Counted from the first letter of the stretch, positions 8,201 through 15,337 are shown. The stretch is DNA of 19,967 nt from an uncultured Bacteroidales bacterium (GCA_937907165.1 CALCUH010000061.1:1-19967); one strand, 5' to 3'. The notes: generated from the letters alone by a model not told the origin. Program-made: numbers and translations.

Positions 8201-11200
8201 TGATTGGCATACGGGAACTTTCGTTACTCGTACTGTTCACATCACGTTGAGAGACATAGTAGGTAGTGTCACCAGCTGTGGTAGTCGAAATGGCAGGTGG
8301 GGTCGTGTTACCCGTTCCACCTGTCTGTGCGTCATACCAAACCAGTTCGTAAGTCTTATTCGGATCCATTTGATTGATTATGACATTCTTTGTCAAATCC
8401 GCCGGTGTGGAGTTCAAACAATAAACCGTATCCGATACGAAAGGTGCAGGCGAGCCCAATATCATTACTGTCAATTTCGTTAATTCGCTTTGACAGGTGG
8501 TCCCGTCAGGATTATTGATTTGTTGGAATACCCAATAATAATATGTCTCATCCGTCGTGGATGTCGGATTTTCCATACTAGGCGTCGGCGTGGACGAAGA
8601 AGCGCCTGCCGTTGAGTTAGGTTCTGTTTCGTCTTTAAACTGACCCAACCACATGATTGTTCCATCGGTTGTCTTTCCAGTCACGGCATCCGCCTTGTGT
8701 GTTAGAATGTCTGTGATAGGTTCTGTTTTCAGATATTGCACGGTGGAGGTGGTCAGTTTTGCAGGACTCTCGTAGAAATCAGCGGATATGCTTCCTTCTG
8801 CACTGGAGCAATAATCGGTGGCTGTGGCGGTAACTGTCAATAGACCTGCTTCGGCTGCAGTTGAGATGTCGAAAGTTTTGTCTGTTTTTGCGTTTCCCCA
8901 TTGCACGGATGCTGTTTCTGGGGTCGTTTCCACGCTTATTGTTGTCTTGTCGCAAATTGGCTCGGCCGATGGTTTCACTACTGCCGTTGGCTTGGCTTTG
9001 AACACGATATGGGAGGTGTCGAAACAACCCTCTGCGCTTGTCACTTTGTAGTAATAAGTATATGGGTCAAGGTTACCTGTGAGAGTGGATAAATCTGTGG
9101 TGGCTGGTGTGCTCATCGCCTTGTCGGTATACCAGTCAATCGACAATTGGTCATCCACAGGATTCGGTAGGGAAGGGATGGTTGTCGCCTCTGGTGATTT
9201 TGGGGTGGGATCAGAGACTGTTGCGCAGAAATCAGCTACCGTACCGTCCAAATGCACAGAAGGAATTTCGTTCACGGTGACAACATACTTTTTCACATCC
9301 GAGCGGCACAGCGTCGTATTATCTTTCAAAACATAATAGAATGTTTGAGTAGAATTATTTGCCGGCAAAGTGGATATGACGGGTTCTGCTGAAGTTGTCA
9401 ACGTATCCTCGTCCGTGTACCAAATAATATTGTAATCGGTAATCTCTTTCTCTGGCTCATTTTCGAGTGCGCCTTCGCAGAATGGCTCCGGATTTTTTAA
9501 AGACTCGGTTGGCTTTTCAGATGCTATGACATGGATACTATCCCAAATCCAACAACTTTGACCGTCATCGCCAGGGAACTCGATGTCTTTCACCAACAGA
9601 TAATACCAATCAGCGTCTTCCCAAGTCACATTGTAGGAAGTGGTTTCATCACCTGCGGTATAGCCACTTCCTGACTTTCCTGCTGCGTTTTTGGAACCTT
9701 TATGCCAAGAAGCTACATACTTGCGAGGCTCATCATCCGGACCAACTGAGATACCCATCACTGTGGAATCGGTTGGCGCAAATGGCTTAGTGGTCAGTTG
9801 GGCAATCTCACCAGGACATAGCGTCACCTCCTTTTCGTTCGTTGAATTGGTTTTGACAATTGTCGAAGGGTCAGCTGAGATAATCGTAGCCTCCTTCACT
9901 TTCTCACAAGCTGCGCAGTTCAAACCTGCAATCACAGGTATGGTGGAGATGGAGATCTTACGACAAGGGGAGAATGCGGATGCCTTTTTCCATGATTGGT
10001 CGGCAATCAAATCTGAATATTCTCCGACGACCACACGGAAATAGATGCGTTTCTCATGTTTAGGATCATCGTCCAATTGGGAGAAAATCTTGTCCCAATA
10101 CTCTTCTACCGACACATTGAAAGAGTCCGTTTCTACTACCTCTTCCTGATGAAGTGTATTCCATGTGATAGGGTTGGCGTCACTTTCCGTAGATGGGTCT
10201 TGGAAGGTATATTGGTAGACGTAACCTACCTTTTTATTTGGATCGATGGTGCCGTCACTTGAATATAAATAGAATTTCTTAACCGCATCGGAGGTTATGG
10301 AGGTAAGTGTTAATACATCCTTTGTACATAGGTCGAGGAGATCCTTTCCGGTGCTGACTGATGATTCCATGTTCACATCAGGAGGTGTACAAACTTGGAA
10401 TACAATATTGTCTATTCCATAGTCACGAGTGAGGCTAGTAATAGGAGTGTTATCCGCTTTATAACCATAGTGTCTCACCTTCATTTTGACTGTGACTTCT
10501 TTTGCGCCATTCACATCTTCTGACTTTATCTCAAATGAGTTACCACCTGCATGTTGCCATCCTTCTGCTCCATTCTCGAAATATTTAAATTCACTTTGGA
10601 GTGTTTTCCCATTGTGTTCCAAAAGCACCTCTATGGAACCTGGCCACTCTGAGATAGAGGCAAAGTCTGCGCCGAAAGTGATCTTCTTTCCTGTACAAAT
10701 GTGGTCTATGTCAATCTCGAAGAAGTCATCTTGCGAACCATCATCGTTGAGGTCAAACTGAAGCATTCCTCCTGTTTCAGTTCCGGAATTATCATTAGGC
10801 ACGCCTTGTTCGTAACCTGCAGCCTTGGAAACGAAATATACTTCATGGTCCCATAATTCACTTTTACCTTCATCGCCGGCAAAGGGTACAGACAAATGTG
10901 CGCCATTAGCGATAATGTTATAAGCCTTGACGAAAGGAATTTTTTCCTGAGTTGGATGTGATCGAGCCGTGTGGACTTGACCAGCGGGGATTGTCTCCGT
11001 ATGAGTGATGCCATACCTGTCAGTCCACTCGTAGGAATTATCCGAAGTAAAGGTGCCGAAATCGTCATAGAACAAGTTGGTCATACCCATAGGCTTACCG
11101 TTGTTTTCGCAGCACGTCTTGGAATGGACCAATAGTGTGTCCCACCCAGCAGAAGTACAACCTGGCATTGTGACCCCCAGCGTGATAGAATAATCAGTTT

Positions 11201-12251
11201 CTGCTGAATCAGGTACAAAGTTGAAACTCATTTCTGAGGATTCCTGACCCGTTATCGATTCCTTCCATTCAAATGTTGTGCCTTTAGGGTAACTTTGTTT
11301 CGTGGTTATACGCAATGGTTGTTCCGGACAAGGGTTACCAGTGGTTGAAATCAGCGGTTTCAACGATCCAGTCACCTTTATGTCATCAATACCGATTGGG
11401 ATTTGGAAACAATCACTCGCACGATAGAAATAGAAGGTGATGCTACCAGATGCCGGAACAGTTGTTGGATAGGTAATTGTCGTTGACTCTCCAAAACCAA
11501 CCGTTTTAGTGACGGCATTTTCCAAACTAGTTTCCTGAATAGCATTATTGTATCCCGTGTTGAATTCTATATTCTTTGTATTTGAAACCACACCAAATGT
11601 TAATAAATTATCACCTGTGATTTTCCCCGCTTCATATTTATATTTGGTGATGAAATCTCCCATCGTTTTGGCTCCCGCACCAGTTCCACACACATTTGTA
11701 GCAAGATGATCGAAATAGGTAGGATCCAATAGATTGCATAGCGTAAAAGACAACTCAATTTGTGTCCCTGGATTTAATCCATATAACGAATAGGTAAGAA
11801 TCGGACAATTTTTTGATGAACCGATGTTGACAAACATGTTATTGGGCTCTTTATTCGCCTTACAAAAAGAATGGATGAGTTTGGGTTGGGCAGTGACGAT
11901 TGAGTAGCCGTATTGATAGCCTCCGTTTTTTTCTTCGGTATGTTGATGAAACAGCTTATCTATTCCAGTCAGATCGTTACTGGACTCACTAAAGAACAAT
12001 CCGCCTATACCACCCTGTCTCACGTATTCAGGACCGATAAACATATCTGATTTGCAGAGTTTTGTCCAGTCAAGATCTTCGTCATACCATCCATCTTTGT
12101 CGGATGTCAACACTGGACAGCATAGGTCTGAACTGGTCTCAAAATCCGTACTGGCGACAACGCACTGAGCGTTTAGCGATGATATACCATTAAAAAAAAG
12201 CAGAGAGATTCCCCAAAAGAATCTTTTCAAGTGTTTATCACAATACCCCAT
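5271..12251 (-). CDS. Giant secreted multi-Ig surface protein with type B (gliding-motility/CHU_C) T9SS sorting domain
   Basis: The protein has 2326 residues and is probably a surface adhesin or filament protein; no enzymatic motif was seen. A signal peptide ends near residue 28 (ISLLFFNGISSLNAQ). Residues about 29-295 and 385-625 look like two beta-sandwich-type regions (TDFETSSDLCCPV, LFYDDFGTF, GIDDIKVTG, GIDNIVFQVC), separated by one Ig-like module. From about 625 to 2160 roughly 15 Ig-like modules of about 80-110 residues follow. Most have an early Cys (YCVGD, YCEGE, ICEGEE), a W or Y core, and a closing Cys-x-S-x(n)-VTV strand. Residues about 2165-2236 resemble a SprB-type repeat (HIINVVDNNGCTSSFQFSL). 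The last 90 residues (FFTPNGDGIHDSWIID to GHFTLIRR) are the type B sorting domain. This domain predicts export by T9SS and attachment to, or release from, the outer membrane. The sequence is rich in Thr, Ser, Asn and acidic residues. The ATG at 12251 gives a proper signal peptide. It appears monocistronic. The ligand cannot be deduced. Confidence 0.92.
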   Translation of the reverse strand: MGYCDKHLKRFFWGISLLFFNGISSLNAQCVVASTDFETSSDLCCPVLTSDKDGWYDEDLDWTKLCKSDMFIGPEYVRQGGIGGLFFSESSNDLTGIDKLFHQHTEEKNGGYQYGYSIVTAQPKLIHSFCKANKEPNNMFVNIGSSKNCPILTYSLYGLNPGTQIELSFTLCNLLDPTYFDHLATNVCGTGAGAKTMGDFITKYKYEAGKITGDNLLTFGVVSNTKNIEFNTGYNNAIQETSLENAVTKTVGFGESTTITYPTTVPASGSITFYFYRASDCFQIPIGIDDIKVTGSLKPLISTTGNPCPEQPLRITTKQSYPKGTTFEWKESITGQESSEMSFNFVPDSAETDYSITLGVTMPGCTSAGWDTLLVHSKTCCENNGKPMGMTNLFYDDFGTFTSDNSYEWTDRYGITHTETIPAGQVHTARSHPTQEKIPFVKAYNIIANGAHLSVPFAGDEGKSELWDHEVYFVSKAAGYEQGVPNDNSGTETGGMLQFDLNDDGSQDDFFEIDIDHICTGKKITFGADFASISEWPGSIEVLLEHNGKTLQSEFKYFENGAEGWQHAGGNSFEIKSEDVNGAKEVTVKMKVRHYGYKADNTPITSLTRDYGIDNIVFQVCTPPDVNMESSVSTGKDLLDLCTKDVLTLTSITSDAVKKFYLYSSDGTIDPNKKVGYVYQYTFQDPSTESDANPITWNTLHQEEVVETDSFNVSVEEYWDKIFSQLDDDPKHEKRIYFRVVVGEYSDLIADQSWKKASAFSPCRKISISTIPVIAGLNCAACEKVKEATIISADPSTIVKTNSTNEKEVTLCPGEIAQLTTKPFAPTDSTVMGISVGPDDEPRKYVASWHKGSKNAAGKSGSGYTAGDETTSYNVTWEDADWYYLLVKDIEFPGDDGQSCWIWDSIHVIASEKPTESLKNPEPFCEGALENEPEKEITDYNIIWYTDEDTLTTSAEPVISTLPANNSTQTFYYVLKDNTTLCRSDVKKYVVTVNEIPSVHLDGTVADFCATVSDPTPKSPEATTIPSLPNPVDDQLSIDWYTDKAMSTPATTDLSTLTGNLDPYTYYYKVTSAEGCFDTSHIVFKAKPTAVVKPSAEPICDKTTISVETTPETASVQWGNAKTDKTFDISTAAEAGLLTVTATATDYCSSAEGSISADFYESPAKLTTSTVQYLKTEPITDILTHKADAVTGKTTDGTIMWLGQFKDETEPNSTAGASSSTPTPSMENPTSTTDETYYYWVFQQINNPDGTTCQSELTKLTVMILGSPAPFVSDTVYCLNSTPADLTKNVIINQMDPNKTYELVWYDAQTGGTGNTTPPAISTTTAGDTTYYVSQRDVNSTSNESSRMPIKVTIYDVPAPAVDPVSDYCVGDIASPLTTQLTKDETNFLMADRLVWTDGETTNTTFTPNTEVNDKTTYTYSAKQYYKMSSGEECESEETTLTVTVNFTSVPGDATVSFVAAEVASDNKTFPAITTKNWVEESGYTYYYALEGTNDFQNKVPQPIFNVNDLNGNTKNIRYDVYRVDNATDCKSELSTITVTISDALPPIVANVLYCEGEALANLTAKRNPQTSANKAEEDYTLIWYGTTKPSSTTDPGTEGDSYTLQGNATTNPAGEVTTTTYYVAQRDDKTNAVSPAQEIKVIVYPTPILSVSTPPTVCETEVDLASSVSLTNEVSGMNYKETYFEGEENPSPMSSSKVMESGVYGVQITYDAKVNSGELCKSTIEKINVTVDTLSVLTENVSTCPDMSARLTCEVKTNVSSEIKYAWTGDGGDNGNTAEFVTRKFIGGNYGDHFPYSLTVSAGSCSEVSNVEVILGEGPIVGTLTISDPTNTQLPTKVYTNSLTSEEYYYCGGNVTITPAYEGNGDYQLTTPSGASISTVPFTMSEAGVYKMTFTNGCPTSITFKLVDAQINLSNTTPALGLCEGDKFTSSVMVTPIAGIDYSIAWKKDDVAIDGLTSLSYTINEAVAENSGHYTVEANRKGCVDTTEIGNLKVTGTINVTLPEEPTICEGEETELVITDIKPVGTTIEWQSDPTIMTETNSERVTVQPKFNSEEGHQSTYTYHLSAHNESCEKPYQVSVKVDESLKGTIDGTNTICEGFSSKITAKSYDATTYLWTTNGSTDTVTTAEILAEPLETTTYKVDMTRGTCTAQDEITVVVTTNPKILSMDSVGIRDRQVITDHKSGTGVFTYWMDGNKNTLTNSDIIKNLAFGSHIINVVDNNGCTSSFQFSLNPPEITIPEFFTPNGDGIHDSWIIDKLAEVYPNAIVNIFDRYGKLVGHFFGDDSDGWDGTYNGISLPSTDYWYMIDIEEIERKYTGHFTLIRR

Positions 12252-12286
12252 TGTTATTTAGTTAGTATTAGCTGATTTTATTGATA

Positions 12287-12294
12287 TAAATATA
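12287..12294 (-). promoter_or_regulatory. Weak -7-like box upstream of the giant surface-protein gene
   Basis: On the minus strand this reads TATATTTA, one base off TAnnTTTG, about 36 bp upstream of the ATG. A better match, TATTTTTG (12382-12375), lies about 124 bp upstream. No clear -33 element accompanies either one. Confidence 0.3.
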
Positions 12295-12299
12295 CGTTT

Positions 12300-12314
12300 T
12301 GAGGTGTGACCTCA
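12300..12314. promoter_or_regulatory. Perfect 15-bp operator-like palindrome (TGAGGT-GTG-ACCTCA)
   Basis: The 6-bp arms TGAGGT and ACCTCA are perfectly complementary around a 3-bp centre. The site lies 49-63 bp upstream of the giant surface-protein ATG and directly upstream of a -7-like box. The arms are flanked by T-runs on both sides of the plus strand, so the pairing does not extend. The spacing suits a dimeric DNA-binding protein. The regulator is unknown. Confidence 0.4.
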
Positions 12315-12381
12315 TTTTGACCGCTAATATAGTTCATTTTGATTTCATAGCAGTTTATATGTCGAATAATTCTGCAAAAAT

Positions 12382-12477
12382 AGTTTCTTCCTTTCTTATA
12401 ATTCGTGTTAGTATATTGGGAAAAAGGAAGTTTCTCTGATACTTGGAAACTGCTTGAAATTTTCACGAAAAAGTTTC
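12382..12477. repeat. AGTTTCT direct repeats with an inverted copy and an 8-bp dyad
   Basis: AGTTTCT occurs at 12382-12388, 12429-12435 and 12472-12478, spaced 47 and 43 bp apart. An inverted GAAACT (12446-12451) pairs with the second copy. CTTCCTTT (12387-12394) is the reverse complement of AAAGGAAG (12423-12430). They lie 130-230 bp upstream of the giant gene. They may be binding sites or may only reflect AT-rich composition. Confidence 0.3.
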
Positions 12478-12523
12478 TTATTGGTCTTTTTATGGATACA
12501 TTTTGTCTGTTTTAATCATTCTC

Positions 12524-12591
12524 TCAGTCACAAAGGAACCCCATTGTTTCTATCGGAAATAATTAATAGCTCTTTTCACTTTTGTGACTGA
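12524..12591. repeat. 11-bp perfect inverted repeat, TCAGTCACAAA / TTTGTGACTGA
   Basis: TCAGTCACAAA (12524-12534) and TTTGTGACTGA (12581-12591) are perfect reverse complements separated by 46 bp. The right arm overlaps the left end of the hairpin-rich element that follows. A third, partly matching copy, TCAGTCAAAA, occurs at 12750-12759. The spacer shows no coding potential. Confidence 0.5.
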
Positions 12592-12756
12592 TTTTATTTC
12601 CTAACGGGAAATCTTATTCATGATTTCTACCCACATCTTATTCATAGCGGGACAGCTGTTGTCTTACGCCTTTAGGCGTTTAATGTAGGTGGGGAATTAC
12701 GAGACCATCCTTGATTCGATTTCCATTAGGGAATCAACATCGTGGGAAATCAGTCA
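12585..12756. repeat. 172-bp hairpin-rich element bounded by 10-bp inverted repeats (MITE-like or structured RNA)
   Basis: TGACTGATTT (12585-12594) and AAATCAGTCA (12747-12756) are perfect inverted repeats at the ends. Inside are several local structures. ATTTCC-TAACG-GGAAAT spans 12596-12612. ATCTTATTCAT is directly repeated at 12611-12621 and 12635-12645. ACGCC-TTTA-GGCGT spans 12666-12679. ACCCACAT (12629-12636) pairs 7 of 8 with ATGTAGGT (12683-12690). TTGATTC (12711-12717) pairs with GAATCAA (12731-12737). GATTTCC (12718-12724) can instead pair with GGAAATC (12745-12751). No transposase gene and no convincing target duplication were seen. It could be a nonautonomous transposable element, a decayed insertion-sequence end, or a noncoding RNA. 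Confidence 0.45.
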
Positions 12757-12827
12757 AAATGGGGGGCGTATTTAAAATATCCGAAAAAGTCTCTTATGAA
12801 AAATCTCCGATTAAAAATTACCAGTTT

Positions 12828-13802
12828 TTATTCAGAAAGTAATTTTTTCAACTCTTCATTCCAATCGAGCAATGGTAATTTCTCTTTTAATGCTTGCAGA
12901 TTGGTCAATGTGTTTGCTTTAAATTCTTGATAAACTTTGCTTTGCGGATTATATGGACGATGGTTGATCGCATCTATGATTTTGCGCACCTCTTTCATTT
13001 CTTCCGTCGTTTTGTCTGAGATTCTGCAGTCTCGGAATTTTTCCCATATGTATTCTATGGCTAATTCGTTCGGATGTATCAGGTCTTCCGCATAGAACCT
13101 GTAGTCGCGCAGTTCGTCCATCATGATTTCGTAGGCTGGGAAATAGTGGGTGGACGGATTCTCCTGAAGAATATTGTCGACGGCTAATAGTAATGTCGCT
13201 TTGCTGATTTGGTTGCCGTGTGCGCCGTCTTTCCAATGGCGGATGGGGCTTACGGTGAAGGTGACTGAGATGTTCGGGTTGATAGTCTGTACCGTCTCTA
13301 TGATTTTTTGAAGCGTTTGGGTCGCTTCTTCCTCGCTCAATCTCTTGCGAACGAATCTTCCGCTTGGCTCTTTATGGCAATTCGCGACGATGAGTCCATT
13401 CGCTGCGTATTCATACACCCAGGCTGTCCCTAATGTGATGAAGAGATGGGTGGCTTCCTTCATGAATTCATGGCTTTGCGCCAATTGGTGATTTGCGTTC
13501 TCAAGGTATGTTTCCGCATCCAGTCTTGCGAATTTGCTATGAAGGTGAAAACTGTTCCAAACGTCGTCCCTACAAAAGAGATCTTCTTTGACGAATGGAT
13601 TATATGAGACGATTCTTTCTATGGTTTGTAGGATGGAACATGGGTTGAAGAGAATGCCGAGTGGATTGTTCGAGACGTTGAATTTCAGCTGCGATAGTTT
13701 TTCCCCTATGTTCTCAGAAAAACAGGAGCCGAACATCATGATCTTACTTTCGTAAGAGATGTCCGCCTCCCGTTCGATTTTTATTTCTGTGCTAAGACGC
13801 AT
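12828..13802 (-). CDS. GSCFA-family protein (SGNH-hydrolase-like), function unknown
   Basis: The 324-residue protein belongs to the GSCFA family, named for a conserved N-terminal motif seen here as GSCFSENIG (residues 25-33). The family is widespread in Bacteroidota and resembles SGNH/GDSL esterases. By that analogy Ser26 would be the nucleophile, and Asp240 and His243 in AEDLIHPNELA would complete the catalytic set. Other conserved-looking blocks are ITLGTAWVYEY (122-132) and FTVSPIRHWKDG (182-193). No signal peptide is visible, so a cytoplasmic location is most likely. The gene starts 5 bp after the stop of the OmpA-type lipoprotein gene, so the two are probably co-transcribed. The substrate is unknown. 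Confidence is high for the family and low for any reaction. Confidence 0.88.
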   Translation of the reverse strand: MRLSTEIKIEREADISYESKIMMFGSCFSENIGEKLSQLKFNVSNNPLGILFNPCSILQTIERIVSYNPFVKEDLFCRDDVWNSFHLHSKFARLDAETYLENANHQLAQSHEFMKEATHLFITLGTAWVYEYAANGLIVANCHKEPSGRFVRKRLSEEEATQTLQKIIETVQTINPNISVTFTVSPIRHWKDGAHGNQISKATLLLAVDNILQENPSTHYFPAYEIMMDELRDYRFYAEDLIHPNELAIEYIWEKFRDCRISDKTTEEMKEVRKIIDAINHRPYNPQSKVYQEFKANTLTNLQALKEKLPLLDWNEELKKLLSE

Positions 13803-13807
13803 ATCCG

Positions 13808-14764
13808 TTATTCTCCGGACATCGCTTTGAACAATTCCTCTACTTTAGGACTGAGGATGATTTCCGTACGTCGGTTCTTCGCTCTAGCCTCTGGTGTGTT
13901 GGCTTTGTCGACAGGAACATATTCTGCACGACCGGTGGCGGAGATTTGTGAAGGATTCACGTTCTTGTTGCTGATGAGGATGCGGACGATTGCGGTGGCG
14001 CGTTTCACGCTAAGATCCCAGTTGTCCTCCACGTTTCCGTTCCCTTTGTAAGGAACGTCGTCGGTATGTCCTTCGATGACGATATTGATGTCTTTGTTGT
14101 CGGCGATGAAGTTGGAAAGCTTGTTCAATGCGTTCACACCCTTAGGGTCAACATCCCATTTGCCTGACTTGAAGAGAAGTTTTTCGTCGAGGGAGACGTA
14201 AACTTTACCGTCTTTATTGACCACTTCAATACCATTCCCTTCGTAACCTTTCAAAGCGTCGGAAACTTTCTTCTTCAGGTTCTTCATCATGCTATCTTGT
14301 TTGCTGACGATTTTTTGAAGTTCAGCCAAGTTTTTTTCTTTCTCCTTCAGACTTTTTTCAGACTTATCTAAAGCATCCTCTCTTGCTTGGAGTTTCTCCT
14401 GCGATTTTTGCAAGTCAGCGAGAAGTTTTTTTATTTCCTTGTCGCTGGATGCGCTTGTGGAGGTGAGACGGTCGGACAATTGTTGGTTAAGCTTTTTCAG
14501 GTCTCCGTTTTCCATTTGCAGTTGGTGTAAGGCTTTAGATCTTGATATGGAGTCTTCCAACAACATACCTAACTTGTCATGGGTCGCTGTGGAATCGTGT
14601 TTCAGACTGGCGAGGGATTTGTTGGCTTTTTCCAACTCTTCACCGCATAGTTTGTTGCTTTGCTCACATTTCGTCAAATCGGACAAAGCTTGGTTGAGTG
14701 TCTTCTTCGATGCGCAAGAACCTAGCATCGCACCCATTAGCATAAATAAGAATACTTTTTTCAT
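13808..14764 (-). CDS. OmpA-family peptidoglycan-binding lipoprotein with long coiled coil
   Basis: The 318-residue protein starts with a lipoprotein signal, MKKVFLFMLMGAMLGSCASK, with lipobox Cys17. Residues about 25-170 are heptad-rich (many Leu, Lys, Glu, Gln) and should form a long coiled coil. The C-terminal OmpA/MotB domain (about 190-312) carries IVIEGHTDDVPYKG, NWDLSVKRA and KNRRTEIILSP, the motifs that hold meso-diaminopimelate of peptidoglycan. The expected role is an outer-membrane-anchored tether to the cell wall. It resembles Pal-like or MotB-like proteins with an extended stalk and has no beta-barrel. The ATG at 14764 begins directly with the lipoprotein signal. It is the first gene of a two-gene unit with the GSCFA gene and is divergent from ispF. 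Confidence 0.92.
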   Translation of the reverse strand: MKKVFLFMLMGAMLGSCASKKTLNQALSDLTKCEQSNKLCGEELEKANKSLASLKHDSTATHDKLGMLLEDSISRSKALHQLQMENGDLKKLNQQLSDRLTSTSASSDKEIKKLLADLQKSQEKLQAREDALDKSEKSLKEKEKNLAELQKIVSKQDSMMKNLKKKVSDALKGYEGNGIEVVNKDGKVYVSLDEKLLFKSGKWDVDPKGVNALNKLSNFIADNKDINIVIEGHTDDVPYKGNGNVEDNWDLSVKRATAIVRILISNKNVNPSQISATGRAEYVPVDKANTPEARAKNRRTEIILSPKVEELFKAMSGE

Positions 14765-14789
14765 ATTGTTTTTTCTTTATGTTCTTTCG

Positions 14790-14797
14790 CAAATTTA
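14790..14797 (-). promoter_or_regulatory. Candidate -7 box for the OmpA-lipoprotein/GSCFA unit
   Basis: The minus-strand sequence TAAATTTG fits TAnnTTTG and lies 25 bp upstream of the ATG at 14764, inside a 74-bp divergent intergenic region. No -33 TTG was found at standard spacing. Confidence 0.45.
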
Positions 14798-14806
14798 AAA
14801 TTTTTT

Positions 14807-14814
14807 TAATTTTG
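14807..14814 (+). promoter_or_regulatory. Candidate -7 box for ispF
   Basis: TAATTTTG fits TAnnTTTG and lies 24 bp upstream of the ispF ATG. It is back to back with the opposing box for the OmpA gene, so the two promoters would overlap in their upstream regions. Confidence 0.45.
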
Positions 14815-14838
14815 TGAAAACGATAAAACAAATTATTT

Positions 14839-15318
14839 ATGAACATTCGAGTAGGACAAGGTTATGATGTGCACCAGTTTGCGGATAATCGCGAATTGTG
14901 GCTTGGAGGAATCCGTATTCCGAGTGAGAAAGGTTTGTTGGGTCATTCAGATGCCGACGTGTTGATTCATGCGATTTGTGACGCGTTGTTGGGCGCCGCC
15001 CATTTGCGTGATATCGGTTATCATTTTCCGGACACGTCCGCCTCGTATGAGAACATAGATAGTAAGATACTTTTGAAGAAGGTTGTCGCTATGTTAGCGG
15101 AGAACAAATTCGCCATCGTGAATGTGGATTCGATCGTGTGCGCACAAGCGCCGAAATTGAGTCCTTATATTGATCAGATGTCTGAATGTCTTGCGGGTGT
15201 GATGGGGGTCGATTCGGATAGTGTCTCCGTAAAAGCCACAACGACAGAACATTTAGGTTTTGTTGGAAGGAAAGAGGGTATTGCGGCTTATGCTACGGTT
15301 TTGATTGAAAAGATGTGA
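14839..15318 (+). CDS. ispF: 2-C-methyl-D-erythritol 2,4-cyclodiphosphate synthase
   Basis: This MEP-pathway enzyme converts 4-diphosphocytidyl-methylerythritol 2-phosphate to the 2,4-cyclodiphosphate, releasing CMP, on the way to isoprenoid precursors. At 159 residues it is of normal length for this homotrimeric cytosolic protein. The opening RVGQGYDVHQF supplies metal ligands Asp10 and His12, and VLIHAICDALLGA supplies His44. The HSDAD loop, the block LRDIGYHFPDT and the signature KATTTEHLGFVGRKEGIAA (with Glu137) are all intact. The ATG at 14839 matches the usual family start. It is transcribed alone and ends at a strong hairpin shared with the convergent kinase gene. Confidence 0.98.
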   Translation: MNIRVGQGYDVHQFADNRELWLGGIRIPSEKGLLGHSDADVLIHAICDALLGAAHLRDIGYHFPDTSASYENIDSKILLKKVVAMLAENKFAIVNVDSIVCAQAPKLSPYIDQMSECLAGVMGVDSDSVSVKATTTEHLGFVGRKEGIAAYATVLIEKM

Positions 15319-15337
15319 AAATTAGTTCCTTAATATG

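Noticed and set aside
6000..10400. Tandem DNA repeats or CRISPR-like periodicity
   Set aside because: The periodicity is at protein level, from Ig-like modules that have diverged strongly in DNA sequence; there are no identical repeats with spacers.
12666..12684. ACGCC-TTTA-GGCGT hairpin as an intrinsic terminator
   Set aside because: Only five base pairs and no run of T residues on either strand; it is better treated as part of the structured element.
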